64,000 nt of DNA from Nocardia sp. NBC_01730. GTDB taxonomy: Bacteria; Actinomycetota; Actinomycetes; Mycobacteriales; Mycobacteriaceae. The notes below the pieces were generated by a model. It searched no databases and was not told where the DNA came from. It saw only the letters and a list, made by a program, of their open reading frames with translations. A program made the position numbers and the translations under genes. This document shows positions 16,027 to 24,805 of this stretch, piece by piece. Numbering within the stretch: position 1 is the first letter of the stretch; every line of letters begins with the position of its first letter. The DNA is taken from positions 1,612,001 to 1,676,000 of the forward strand of contig NZ_CP109162.1 in NCBI RefSeq assembly GCF_035920445.1, in the 5' to 3' direction.

Positions 16027-16470
16027 GTGAACGCGGACAGCTATCGCCGGGTGGTCAACATCTTCAGCAAGGTCGTCGTCGGTTTGCAGCGCGGCGGCGT
16101 CGTCTTCGGGCCGATGCAGCTACTCACCGTCAAAGGTCGACGCAGTGGTCAGTTGCGCACATCCCCCATCGCAGTGAATGAACTGAACGGCGGCCGATAC
16201 ATCTTCCAGGCCTATCCGAAGGCCGCCTGGGTCGCGAACGTTCGCGCAGCAGGCTCGGTCACGCTGACACGAGGCCGAAAGTCTTCGCGGGCCCGCCTGG
16301 TCGAAGTCCCTGTCGACGAGCGCGGGTCGCTACTCCGCGAATTGGTGACAACAAGCCCGGCCAGTGTCGGCAACCGCTTCGTGACCACGGGCCTGGCCGA
16401 TGCGCCTACACCAGACGGAGTAGCCGCCGCAGCGGGGCGAATCGCGGTATTCCGCGTAGATCCAGCCTGA
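16027..16470 (+). CDS. F420/deazaflavin-dependent nitroreductase family protein (Ddn-like)
   Basis: 147 residues from GTG 16027 with AGGAGAG upstream. Split-barrel motifs: LLTVKGRRSGQLRTSPIAV (the GRxSGxxRxxPL-type phosphate loop), RYIFQAYPKAAWVANVRAAGSVTLTRG (the WxxNxxAxG signature) and a final GRIAVFRVDPA strand. Ddn-family enzymes use reduced F420 to reduce quinones and nitroimidazoles; some members bind other deazaflavins or FMN. Probably soluble or membrane-peripheral. A palindromic operator lies upstream and a MarR gene downstream. Confidence 0.8.
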   Translation: MNADSYRRVVNIFSKVVVGLQRGGVVFGPMQLLTVKGRRSGQLRTSPIAVNELNGGRYIFQAYPKAAWVANVRAAGSVTLTRGRKSSRARLVEVPVDERGSLLRELVTTSPASVGNRFVTTGLADAPTPDGVAAAAGRIAVFRVDPA

Positions 16471-16565
16471 CCGCAAGAGGTCGGTCAAGCCGTCCGGTCA
16501 CGCCGAGCGAGCCTACGTCGCGATATGGTACGGAATCCATACAGCTTGTGCGAAAGTAGTGGTGT

Positions 16566-17054
16566 ATGACTCCAACAGCAGGTCCGGCCGTGGCGCGGCA
16601 TCGACGGCAGCTGACAGTTGCCGTCAAGGAGGCGTTGCGCGACTTGAACATTCAGCTGGCGCTGCTCAATCGGAGGTTCGGCGGCCGGGTCGAGCTCAAG
16701 GATGTCGACTGGACCTGCCTCGACCTCATCAATCGACACGGACCGTTGACTCCGACCGCGTTGGCTCGGCGTACCGGGTTGCATCCGGCGACGCTGACGG
16801 GGATCCTCGACCGACTCCAGAAGGCTGGTTGGATCGCGCGCGAGCGTGATCCCGAATCAGACCGCCGCGCGGTCACCCTGCGGGCGGTGCGCGAACGCAA
16901 TTCGGAGCTGTTTCAGGTGCTGTCCGGCATGAACACCAGAATGGACGAGTTGTGCGAACGGTACTCCGAGGCCGAACTCGCGGTGATCGCCGACTTCCTG
17001 CGCAGGAGCGGGGCGGCCGGGCACGAGTCGGCCGAAGAGCTGGCGGAAGACTGA
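16566..17054 (+). CDS. MarR-family transcriptional regulator
   Basis: 162 residues. The winged helix spans VDWTCLDLINRHGPLTPTALARRTGLHPATLTGILDRLQKAGWIARERDPESDRRAVTL, with the conserved DxRxxxL wing (ESDRRAVTL). Helices before and after form the dimer interface. It sits between the Ddn-like reductase and the NAD(P)-binding oxidoreductase, all in one direction, and probably responds to an aromatic or electrophile and controls one or both. Confidence 0.85.
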   Translation: MTPTAGPAVARHRRQLTVAVKEALRDLNIQLALLNRRFGGRVELKDVDWTCLDLINRHGPLTPTALARRTGLHPATLTGILDRLQKAGWIARERDPESDRRAVTLRAVRERNSELFQVLSGMNTRMDELCERYSEAELAVIADFLRRSGAAGHESAEELAED

Positions 17055-17152
17055 GCCCGGATCGGCAGGCAGGCGGCTGACCCTCATTCACCTGTCACAC
17101 TCGTCTGCGTTGCATCGTCTACTGGATGACAATCGGAACGAAGGAGGCAGCG

Positions 17153-17911
17153 ATGCGGATCGCGGTAGTCGGAGCGAGCGGGCGGGTCGGCCGCGAGGTG
17201 GTCGACGTGCTGAAGAACCAGGGCCACGAGGTCGTGGGGATCACTCGGTCGGCGGGGGTGGACGTCTACACCGGGCAGGGCCTGGCGCAGGCGCTGGCCG
17301 AGGTGCGGGTGGTGGTGGACGCGGTCAATGCGCCAACGACGGAAACCGCCGCGGTGACGGACTTTTTCCGCACTGTTGCCCAGAACGTGCAGCGAGAGTC
17401 GGCCGCCGCGGGCGCGCAGCGGATCGTGCTGTTATCGATCATCGGCATCGATTCGTTCACCGCGGGGCACTACGCGGGGAAGCTGGCGCAGGAAGAAGCC
17501 TATCGACAAGGCCCAGTACCGGTGCGGATCCTGCGTGCCGCCCAGTTTCACGAGTTCACGGAGATGATGCTCGACTGGACCACCCACGGCGATACGGCCT
17601 CCGTTCCGGAGTATCGGACTCAGCTCGTTGCCGCCAGTACCGTCGCTGAGCAGCTGGCAGAACTGGCCGTCGAGGAGAGCGGCGCCGAACTGTTCGAGAT
17701 CGCCGGCCCGCAGGAGCTGAACCTCGCCGCGGCCACGGCGAGACTCGCTGCGCGACGCGGCAGTCCGGCACGTGTGCAGGAGATCCTCGACACCGACGAC
17801 CCAAACCACGAGCTGCAGGCCGACGGCGCCCTGCTGCCGGGACCGGCGGCGATCCTCGCCGGGCCGACATTCGACGAGTGGCTGGACCAGCACTACCCGA
17901 TACAGCGGTAA
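17153..17911 (+). CDS. NmrA/SDR-type NAD(P)-binding protein (atypical short-chain dehydrogenase)
   Basis: 252 residues from ATG 17153, picked because AAGGAGG lies 5 bases before it and the Rossmann fold starts at once (MRIAVVGASGRVGREVVDVL); an ATG at 17126 would add nine residues. The nucleotide loop GASGRVG matches the NmrA-like GxxGxxG. Later blocks RIVLLSIIGIDSF, GHYAGKLAQEEAYRQGPVPVRILRAAQFHEF and SVPEYRTQLVAASTVAEQLAELAV follow the family. Such proteins act as NAD(P) sensors or quinone reductases. Substrate unknown. Confidence 0.8.
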   Translation: MRIAVVGASGRVGREVVDVLKNQGHEVVGITRSAGVDVYTGQGLAQALAEVRVVVDAVNAPTTETAAVTDFFRTVAQNVQRESAAAGAQRIVLLSIIGIDSFTAGHYAGKLAQEEAYRQGPVPVRILRAAQFHEFTEMMLDWTTHGDTASVPEYRTQLVAASTVAEQLAELAVEESGAELFEIAGPQELNLAAATARLAARRGSPARVQEILDTDDPNHELQADGALLPGPAAILAGPTFDEWLDQHYPIQR

Positions 17912-18135
17912 CTCAGCCGATCCTGCGCCAGCCAGGGACGGCCAGTGGAGCGCGCACGTGCCGCCGAGTCGACGTGGACGACTGCCGTGAAGTCGGGCAC
18001 CCGACGTGCGGGCGTGGAAATCGCAGCAGGCCGGGCTGGTTCGGACGTGAGCGGTGATCACGCTGCCAGATCGCCATGGTTCGGGTTGCTCAGGGCAGGA
18101 AAGTCTTCGGTGCGACCGAGCTGTACGCGCGATCT

Positions 18136-18897
18136 TCATCGGCGCGACAATCGGCTGAATATCACGCTCGCGCACGAGAAGCCGACAATCGTGAGCCCGA
18201 AGCACCAGGAGAGGGCGAGAGCGGCGTTGTTTCCGATGCCGGTGGAATTGAGCAATCCGCGTACCGTTTCCACGACGGGCGTTGCCGGTTGATATTCGGC
18301 GAAACCGCGCAGCCACGCCGGCATGGTGGCGGTCTGCACAAATGCGCTGCTGATGTACGGGATGAACATGATCGCGTAGGTGAGTCCCCCGGCCGCCTCC
18401 GGGTTCTTGGCGAGCAATCCCAGCGCGACCGCGATCCAGGAGATCGCCACGACGAACAGCGCGATCACCGCCGATGCCGACAGCCAGGCAGCCGGGTCGG
18501 CATGGGGTCGGTACCCCAGAACGAGGGCCGCGGCGACCGCGATGCCGATGGCCGCCAAATTGCGGACGACACCTTCGGCGACGTGCCCGGCCAGGACAGC
18601 CTGCCTGAACATCGGAAGTGTACGGAACCGGTCGATACTGCCCTTCGTCATATCCGTCGACACGCTGGTGGCCGTGATCGATGAGCCGAATCCCGTGCAC
18701 AGCAGCATTATTCCGGGCACCACGTAGTCCAGGTAGGGCCCTCCCACGTCGATTGCCCCGCCGAAGACGTAGGTGAACAGCATCATGACCAGGACCGGCA
18801 TCAGCAGTGAAATGGTCAGTGTGTCCCGGCTGCGCAGAGTATGTCGGGCACAGCGTTGGAACATGATGACCGTGTCCGTGAAAACGTGCGACGTCAC
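18136..18897 (-). CDS. ABC-2 type transporter permease (DrrB-like)
   Basis: 253 residues with six predicted membrane helices. It has the ABC-2 signature late in the chain (AIMFIPYISSAFVQ...MPAWLRGFAEYQPATPVVETVRGLL) and the DrrB-like N-terminus (RCARHTLRSRDTLTISLLMPVLVMMLFTYVFGGAI). Drug exporters of this kind need a DrrA ATPase; none lies beside it, so it must borrow one encoded elsewhere or be an orphan. Its start overlaps the stop of the GT1 glycosyltransferase by 4 bases, so it may export that enzyme's glycosylated product. Confidence 0.85.
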   Translation of the reverse strand: MTSHVFTDTVIMFQRCARHTLRSRDTLTISLLMPVLVMMLFTYVFGGAIDVGGPYLDYVVPGIMLLCTGFGSSITATSVSTDMTKGSIDRFRTLPMFRQAVLAGHVAEGVVRNLAAIGIAVAAALVLGYRPHADPAAWLSASAVIALFVVAISWIAVALGLLAKNPEAAGGLTYAIMFIPYISSAFVQTATMPAWLRGFAEYQPATPVVETVRGLLNSTGIGNNAALALSWCFGLTIVGFSCASVIFSRLSRR

Positions 18898-20171
18898 CGG
18901 GCGGTGGCCTCGACAATGTCGGCGGCGCGGGCAGCGGAGTCCTCGGTGCTCAGTGTCTTCGTGAATGCCGCTGCGCGGTCCCTACATTCCCGCGTGAGTA
19001 TCGAGGCCACGCCTTGCTCGAGTCGAGCCGCCGTGAGCTGCGTGAACTTCATGTGTGCACCCACGCCGAGGCGCTCGACCTGCCCGCCCCACATGGGCTG
19101 CTCGAACGACACCGAGCAGACCAGCGTCGGCAATCCGGCGCGCAGGCTCTCGAACAATGTTCCGATCCCGCCATGATGGACAGCGGCGGCGCACCGCGGA
19201 AAGACGATGTCGTACGCGAAAGCGCCGACTACCTTCACGTGCGCGCCGACTTTCGCGGCAGCGATGTCCAAATCGCTCCAGCCCGCGCTCACCAGCGCAC
19301 GTACACCCAACCGCGCGGATACCTCGGACACTATCGCCAGCACGGCGGCCGCGTCCCGGATCGGCATGCTGCCGAAGCCGAAGAACACTGGTGGCTCCCC
19401 CTCGCTTGCCCAGGACAGAATGCCGGCATGGTCGCCTGCGAGGTCGCCGACAGCTTCGCGGGCAGCATGATCGAGTGTCAGGAAGCCGGTGAAAGGCCGG
19501 CGCTCGTCCCACTGCTGAGGCAGCCCCGGAACGAGCGCGGGGTCGTAGATCTGCACTTCCGGGACGTTCCGGCGGGCCAGCACCGCGGCTGTGCTCGCCC
19601 ACGACTTCGGCAGCCCTAGCATCGCCCGCAGGTCGTTGAGGTAGCGCATGAACACGACACGGCGCAGGTTCTCGGCAAGTACCCAGGTCGCTCGATTGAC
19701 CCGCGCGGGTGGATTCCAGTGCGGCGGAAGGGCGCCGGGGAAGGGATAGGCCCCGTTGTTCCGGCAGGGGTAATAGTGCAAGCTGACCAGAGGAACGTCC
19801 ATCGCTTCAGCAACCGAACTCGCCCGGTCTTCGGTGACGGTGCTGGCGACGATCAGGTCGGCGTTCGCGCACACCTCGATGACTTCGCGGTTCATCTGGC
19901 CCGCGTAGCCGGCCATCTGCCGTGCGACCAGCTGCATCAGGCGGAATGTGTTTCCCGAGGCCAGCGCCTTCTGCCCGGGCTCCGAACTGTAGAGCTGCTG
20001 TATGTCGGGACCGCACGCGCGGGCGGCAAGCCCCGTGCCTGCGACGAAGCCGATCAGGTTGGGCGGTGCGCCGAGCAGCACGTCGTGACCACGCCGCTGC
20101 AGCTCGAGCCCCAGCGCCACGATCGGCTGTACGTCACCACGGGTTCCGGTGAGCGGAATCGCTATTCTCAC
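18894..20171 (-). CDS. GT1-family glycosyltransferase (macrolide/glycopeptide/sterol glycosyltransferase-like)
   Basis: 425 residues. The N-terminus MRIAIPLTGTRGDVQPIVALGLELQRRGHDV is the GTRGDVQP motif of UDP-sugar transferases acting on lipids, sterols and antibiotics. The C-terminal donor site includes CAAAVHHGGIGTLFESLRAGLPTLV and a following FEQPMWGG. It attaches a sugar to a hydrophobic acceptor. The permease overlaps its end; the GT4-P450 fusion starts divergently 120 bases away. Location and type suggest tailoring or self-resistance for a small molecule. Confidence 0.88.
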   Translation of the reverse strand: MRIAIPLTGTRGDVQPIVALGLELQRRGHDVLLGAPPNLIGFVAGTGLAARACGPDIQQLYSSEPGQKALASGNTFRLMQLVARQMAGYAGQMNREVIEVCANADLIVASTVTEDRASSVAEAMDVPLVSLHYYPCRNNGAYPFPGALPPHWNPPARVNRATWVLAENLRRVVFMRYLNDLRAMLGLPKSWASTAAVLARRNVPEVQIYDPALVPGLPQQWDERRPFTGFLTLDHAAREAVGDLAGDHAGILSWASEGEPPVFFGFGSMPIRDAAAVLAIVSEVSARLGVRALVSAGWSDLDIAAAKVGAHVKVVGAFAYDIVFPRCAAAVHHGGIGTLFESLRAGLPTLVCSVSFEQPMWGGQVERLGVGAHMKFTQLTAARLEQGVASILTRECRDRAAAFTKTLSTEDSAARAADIVEATAR

Positions 20172-20291
20172 GGCGCTTCTTTCGGTGTTGTCGTAGTACC
20201 TGTCGACACTGTGCCCCTACCGGCGCTCGGCGTGCAGACGACAGCATTGTGGGCTCTTCAGCGCGGTCGGACGTCGGTACAGTGAACAATT

Positions 20292-22862
20292 GTGCACATA
20301 GCGATGTTCATGGACTACCACCCGGCCACGCTCGGCGGAGTCCAGACCGCAGTCGGCTCGCTGTGTCGCGGGCTCGAGCGCGCGGGTCACCGCGTCACGC
20401 TCTTCGTGGCACCGCTACCGGGTGCGGACACCGACCCGATCCCGAACGTCGTCGAACTCCACGCCGTCGCCGCGCTCGCTGTCAACGGTTTCGCAATGGT
20501 GCTGCCTACCAAGCGCAATGACAGGCTGATCGACGCGGAATTCGCCGCACGCGGCCCGATCGACGTCGTACACACGCACACGACCTACGGCGTCGCTATC
20601 GCTGGTATGAAAGCAGCACGGCGGCATCGGCTTCCGCTGGTGCATACCGCGCAGAGCCGCGACGACGCGTTCATCGAACACACCTCGTCCGCTCCATATC
20701 CGGCAGCACTGGCGATGCGCGCACTGCACGGCCGGTTCGTCCCGCACTGCGATCACATGCCGCAGGTGCCGGAAAGCCGTGCGGCGCGCCATGCCTGGTG
20801 GACGATAGTCGGTCAGGCCCGAGCCGCTGACCAGGTGATCGCACCGACGCGCCATTTCGCCCAACTGATGGTCGCACACGGGCTGACGCGACCGATTCAG
20901 GTCGTGTCCAACGGCGTCGACGATGAAGTACTCCAAAGCTGCGGTAGCAGTGCCATTTCCGGACCGCCGGCCGACGGACCGCTGCGGCTTGTCTGGAGTG
21001 GAAGGCTTTCCAACGAGAAGCGTCTGCTCGAATCGATCGACGCAGTGCGGCGCACCGACAGCTGCACCCTCGACATCTATGGCGACGGCGATTTGCGAGA
21101 TGATGCTGCCGCCGTGATTGCCGAACATCATCTCAACGATCGAATCCGGTTGCACGGTAGGGTTACCCAGGCAGAGTGTATCTACGCCATGTCCCGATGC
21201 GACGCTCTGCTGTTTCCTTCCTACGGATTCGACACGCAAGGCATGGTCCTGCTCGAGGCGGTGGCGGTGGGGCTTCCGATTGTCTATTGCGATCCCGAAC
21301 TCGACGAGTCCGTGCCCACCGGTGGCGGCATTCGCACCGCGGATCCGTCGGTCGATCGTATCGCCGAGACGATCTCCGAGCTCGCCGACAACCCTCCGGC
21401 ACTCGCCGACATGCGCGAGGTACTCGGCAGGCACTGCGACTCTGTTCTTCAGTCACGTCACACGGGGGCAGTCGTCGAAATCTACCGGCAGGCAGGTGAG
21501 GAATCGGCGCACAGCCCGAAATCGGAAATGCCGCACACCCTTTCGCAGATTCCCACGGCGCCGGGCAGGCTGCCGCTCGTGGGGCACAGCCTGCGGGCAC
21601 TGCGCGGCGCCCCGACATTCATGACGTCGCTGTCCGAGCTCGGTCCGATAGTGCGGATATTTTTCGGGCAGAAGATGGGATACGTCCTCACCACCCCGGA
21701 GCTGGTTCGCGAGGTCGGTCTAGGCGACGCTGAATTCAATCGTGAAGACCTGCGGGAGGCGATCAAGGATGTTGCAGGCGGCTCGGTCAACGTCTTACGC
21801 GGCGAGGAGCACAAGCTGCGTCGCAGGATGATCGCGCCCGCTCTGCGCCAGAGCCGACTCGCCGAGTACACGAAGTCGGCGGCCGATATCGCCGACACGT
21901 GGTCGGCGGGACTTCCATCGGGCAGACGCGTGGATCTGATGGACGAGGCCCACGGCCTGGTGCTCGACACTGTTTCGTCGACGCTGTTCACCGCCGACTT
22001 CAGCGCCGGCGCACGACGCGAGATCCGGGACAACGTGCCTTGGCTGCTCAGCCAGGTGATTCTGCGGACCGCGTTACCGCCGCAACTGCGCCGTCTCCGT
22101 GTCATCGCCAACTGGCGGTGGCGCAGGAAGGCGCGGCACCTGCGTGCCGCTATCGGCGATGTAGTGTCCGAATATCGCCGTTGCGAAGAGGATTTCAATG
22201 ACGTGGTGTCCGCGCTGATCCGGCATACGGATGGCGAGACCGGAGCGACGTTGTCCGACGAGCACATCATCGACGAAGCGATCCTGATGCTCGCCGGCGG
22301 TGTCGGGTCCACGGCGTCGCTGACAGGCTGGCTGTGGCACGAGGTGATGCGCCGCCCCCAGGTTGCCGAGCAGCTGTACGACGAACTCGATGCTGTCGTG
22401 GGATCGGGCCCTGTTCGCGCCGAGCATCTCGGCGCGCTCCCCTACCTGAAACAGGTTGTGGCCGAGACACTTCGCTTCTGGGGACCTTGGATCAGCGCAG
22501 GTACCGCCGAAGGCGACATCACCATCGGCGGGCTCGATATTCCGGATGGCACAGCAATCATGTTCAGCCCCTATATGGTCCAGCACGACAAACGCTATTT
22601 CGCCAATCCGGAAGCGTTCGACCCGGCGCGCTGGTCCCCGGAACGCGCCGGTGCGAACGATAAGAAAGCCAGCCTGTCGTTCGGTATCGGCCGTCGCCGC
22701 TGCCTGGGTGATCACTTCGCGATGCTCGAGATCGCGCTGGCGTCGGCAGCGCTGCTGGCACGCTGGCGGCCGACGCCCCACCCGGATTACGTGGTGCGGG
22801 CGTCGAATCGGGACTTCGTCCTGTCGCCCTCGGCCCTGCCGGTCACCCTGCACCCGCGATAG
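20292..22862 (+). CDS. Fusion protein: GT4 glycosyltransferase joined to cytochrome P450
   Basis: 856 residues from GTG 20292 without interruption. Residues 1 to about 395 are a GT-B glycosyltransferase (GGVQTAVGSLCRGLERAGHRVTLF; VVHTHTTYG; LRLVWSGRLSNEKRLLESI; the donor-site FDTQGMVLLEAVAVGLPIVY). After a short linker (EESAHSPKSEM), about 410-856 are a complete P450: proline-rich start PTAPGRLPLVGHS, I-helix AGGVGSTASLTGW, ExxR at ETLR (Glu725), a PERW-like FDPARWSPERAG, and the haem loop FGIGRRRCLGDHFA with Cys804. The I-helix Asp/Glu-Thr pair is altered (GVGST). It probably oxidises and glycosylates the same substrate or intermediates of one pathway. I know no characterised enzyme of this architecture. 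Confidence 0.85.
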   Translation: MHIAMFMDYHPATLGGVQTAVGSLCRGLERAGHRVTLFVAPLPGADTDPIPNVVELHAVAALAVNGFAMVLPTKRNDRLIDAEFAARGPIDVVHTHTTYGVAIAGMKAARRHRLPLVHTAQSRDDAFIEHTSSAPYPAALAMRALHGRFVPHCDHMPQVPESRAARHAWWTIVGQARAADQVIAPTRHFAQLMVAHGLTRPIQVVSNGVDDEVLQSCGSSAISGPPADGPLRLVWSGRLSNEKRLLESIDAVRRTDSCTLDIYGDGDLRDDAAAVIAEHHLNDRIRLHGRVTQAECIYAMSRCDALLFPSYGFDTQGMVLLEAVAVGLPIVYCDPELDESVPTGGGIRTADPSVDRIAETISELADNPPALADMREVLGRHCDSVLQSRHTGAVVEIYRQAGEESAHSPKSEMPHTLSQIPTAPGRLPLVGHSLRALRGAPTFMTSLSELGPIVRIFFGQKMGYVLTTPELVREVGLGDAEFNREDLREAIKDVAGGSVNVLRGEEHKLRRRMIAPALRQSRLAEYTKSAADIADTWSAGLPSGRRVDLMDEAHGLVLDTVSSTLFTADFSAGARREIRDNVPWLLSQVILRTALPPQLRRLRVIANWRWRRKARHLRAAIGDVVSEYRRCEEDFNDVVSALIRHTDGETGATLSDEHIIDEAILMLAGGVGSTASLTGWLWHEVMRRPQVAEQLYDELDAVVGSGPVRAEHLGALPYLKQVVAETLRFWGPWISAGTAEGDITIGGLDIPDGTAIMFSPYMVQHDKRYFANPEAFDPARWSPERAGANDKKASLSFGIGRRRCLGDHFAMLEIALASAALLARWRPTPHPDYVVRASNRDFVLSPSALPVTLHPR

Positions 22863-23039
22863 TGCTGGTGTTCCGGCCCCGTGTAGCGCGTCATTTCATT
22901 TCGCCACACCCGGAACTCGACATCTCCTTTGTCTGGCATTCGCGGTCATATACTTTCCCGGCATTTATCGTCAAATCAGGTGAACACGGACAGTCAAGAG
23001 TCATTGAGGTAAGCAGTTCATCCAACGGAAGGATGCGAA

Positions 23040-23225
23040 ATGTCTACCACAATCACCAAAATCGTCGCCACGACCGCCATGACCTTGTCTCTCGGTATCG
23101 TCGCAGCTCCCGCAGCTTCGGCCAGTACGCCTCCCTCCGCCGATCCCGTGTCGACCTCAGCCACTCCTGTCGTTGGATCAGTTGGTTTCTGTCTGATGTT
23201 CGGCAGTGTCGCCTTCTGCCTGTGA
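23040..23225 (+). CDS. Small secreted peptide with tandem GSVxFCL C-terminus
   Basis: 61 residues; GGAAGG lies 7 bases before the ATG. Residues 1 to about 28 form a Sec signal peptide (a Lys near the N-terminus, a hydrophobic core, cleavage after AAPAASA). The mature part is about 33 residues: a Ser/Thr/Pro spacer, then GSVGFCL-MF-GSVAFCL to the very end. The tandem heptad with two Cys is the only striking element. It could form a disulfide, be lipidated or modified by neighbouring enzymes, or be a cell-envelope microprotein. No family recognised. It lies between the GT4-P450 gene and a strong terminator. Confidence 0.7.
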   Translation: MSTTITKIVATTAMTLSLGIVAAPAASASTPPSADPVSTSATPVVGSVGFCLMFGSVAFCL

Positions 23226-23285
23226 GACCACCACCCGAGAGGCCCGCGGAAGGGGCTGAATGGGGTCCGATCCAATAGGTGTTGT

Positions 23286-23328
23286 CGACCGCCTGCCCAC
23301 GCTTCCCGATGGTGTGGGCAGGCGGTCG
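23286..23328 (+). terminator. Strong hairpin after the small secreted peptide
   Basis: CGACCGCCTGCCCAC pairs perfectly with GTGGGCAGGCGGTCG (15 bp, 13-base loop). It lies between the peptide gene and the converging minus-strand gene at 23440 and could end both transcripts. Confidence 0.8.
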
Positions 23329-23439
23329 CGTCCAGGTCACGACACCGGGCGGCGATGTTCTGCCTGAACGCGAGGCGCCGCGGACTAGCGAATGGTTCCG
23401 CTGATGGCCGCGCTGTAGCTCGTCAGTGGCGGCTGGCGA

Positions 23440-24585
23440 TCAGCCTTCGCGTTGCGCCGTACGCAGGTCGGACGGCGCGGTCGGAGGTTCGGCGTCTGCG
23501 ATCGCCACGGTGGCCTCGGCGGCATGTTCGGCATCCTCGACAGTGCTTCGTCCGAGGCCGCAGGCCGTCGCCACGCCGTAGGCGGTTCGATCGGCTGCCT
23601 GTTCGAACAGCGCCAGGCTCCGGAGGCTGCCTTCGGTGTCGGTCGGTGACACAACACCGGCGATCAATTGCCAGTCCTCGTTCAGGCGGCGCAGCGGCCG
23701 GTAGAACGCTGGGTCGAGCGGCGCGGGGTGGGCGCCATAGGCGCAGGGAATGTGCGCGGGCGGCAGCGGCACACCGTGTTTGCGCAGTCTTCGCGCGGTG
23801 GCGTTCAACAGGTTCACGGCCGGCGCGATGGTCCGCGGGGCGAGCAGTTCTTTGTGCTGGTAGTCGCCGTAACAGAGATGGAGGACGGTCTGCGCGCCGA
23901 TGTCGTGTGCCCGCTCGAGGAATCCCGCCAACTGCCTCGCCACCAGACGCCCGACCGGCAGCTGTACGCCCAGTTGCGCTGCCTTGACCAGTGCCAGCTG
24001 AGCGATCGGCGACTCCACCTGCCATGTGAGCGTGTCGCCGTACTTCGCGGTCAATTCGGCCATTTCGGCGAGCACGGCCTCGACGAACACCGGCAGGTTG
24101 CGCAGCGCGGGCGCGACCGCTCCGGCGTGCCGCAGCGCGCGTCCGAGAGGAAGACCGTCGGTGACCGCTGCGCCCGCGAACACGAACAACGCCATGTCCA
24201 GCGGGTTCGGCTGACTGATCTGCAATCTCGTACCGGCGAGCTCGGGATGCCGCTTCTGCACCTCACGGAACGCGGTGACGGCTTCGGTGATCCGACCGCC
24301 GCGGTCCATCGATACATGGCGGGGCTCGAGTGTGCGCCCACGGCGGATGCCGTAGCCGCGCATGTCGGAGTAATCAGCGAAATCACCGCCGCGCACCACC
24401 TCGAACACGTCGAGGTGTTTCTCCCGATCTCGGAGATACTGCACGACCCAGTTCGGGTCGAGATCACAGGGGACCCCGGTCAGCTGGTGTCCGCTACTGC
24501 GCTGGACGAACCATTCCAGTACGTCACTGTCACTCGTCATCAACTGCGGGGGCAAACTGCCCACAAAGTGTACGAATCTGGTCAT
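23440..24585 (-). CDS. UROD/MetE-like fold protein of unknown function
   Basis: 381 residues starting MTRFVHFVGSLPPQLMTSD. The layout is that of a cobalamin-independent-methionine-synthase-like TIM barrel: a GSLPP opening, ISQPNPLDMALFVF, DTLTWQVESPIAQLAL, and a TVLHLCYGDYQHKEL block in place of the MetE HxCxG zinc site (His-Leu-Cys-Tyr-Gly), with IPCAYGAHPAPLD later. The Cys-Gly pair suggests possible zinc-dependent methyl or alkyl chemistry, but the usual MetE glutamates cannot be confirmed by eye. It sits opposite the P450/peptide genes and back-to-back with a methyltransferase relic, so it may belong to the same metabolite locus. Confidence 0.6.
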   Translation of the reverse strand: MTRFVHFVGSLPPQLMTSDSDVLEWFVQRSSGHQLTGVPCDLDPNWVVQYLRDREKHLDVFEVVRGGDFADYSDMRGYGIRRGRTLEPRHVSMDRGGRITEAVTAFREVQKRHPELAGTRLQISQPNPLDMALFVFAGAAVTDGLPLGRALRHAGAVAPALRNLPVFVEAVLAEMAELTAKYGDTLTWQVESPIAQLALVKAAQLGVQLPVGRLVARQLAGFLERAHDIGAQTVLHLCYGDYQHKELLAPRTIAPAVNLLNATARRLRKHGVPLPPAHIPCAYGAHPAPLDPAFYRPLRRLNEDWQLIAGVVSPTDTEGSLRSLALFEQAADRTAYGVATACGLGRSTVEDAEHAAEATVAIADAEPPTAPSDLRTAQREG

Positions 24586-24748
24586 CGCCTGTCCAAAAGG
24601 TAGTGATCACATGCGGATCAGGCGCTCGCCCCCCCACACACGCAACCCCGGGGCCACAATCCGACGATTGCAGTACACGCTAAGCGAGGGGGGTAGCCAT
24701 CGCCTCCCCATTCGCGGGAAGGCGATCTCGGAGAAGCGACCACTTGAC

Positions 24749-24764
24749 TTCAGGTCGACCTCAA
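24749..24764. promoter_or_regulatory. Near-palindrome with GGTCGACC core upstream of the methyltransferase relic
   Basis: TTCAGGTCGACCTCAA is symmetric apart from one base pair and lies just after TTGAC (24744-24748), which could be a -35 box. Such a site within a promoter resembles MerR-type operators. No MerR gene lies nearby. Confidence 0.35.
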
Positions 24765-24805
24765 CTCGCAAGCTGAGGCACTGCGAGAAAGGGAAAATCA
24801 CGACA

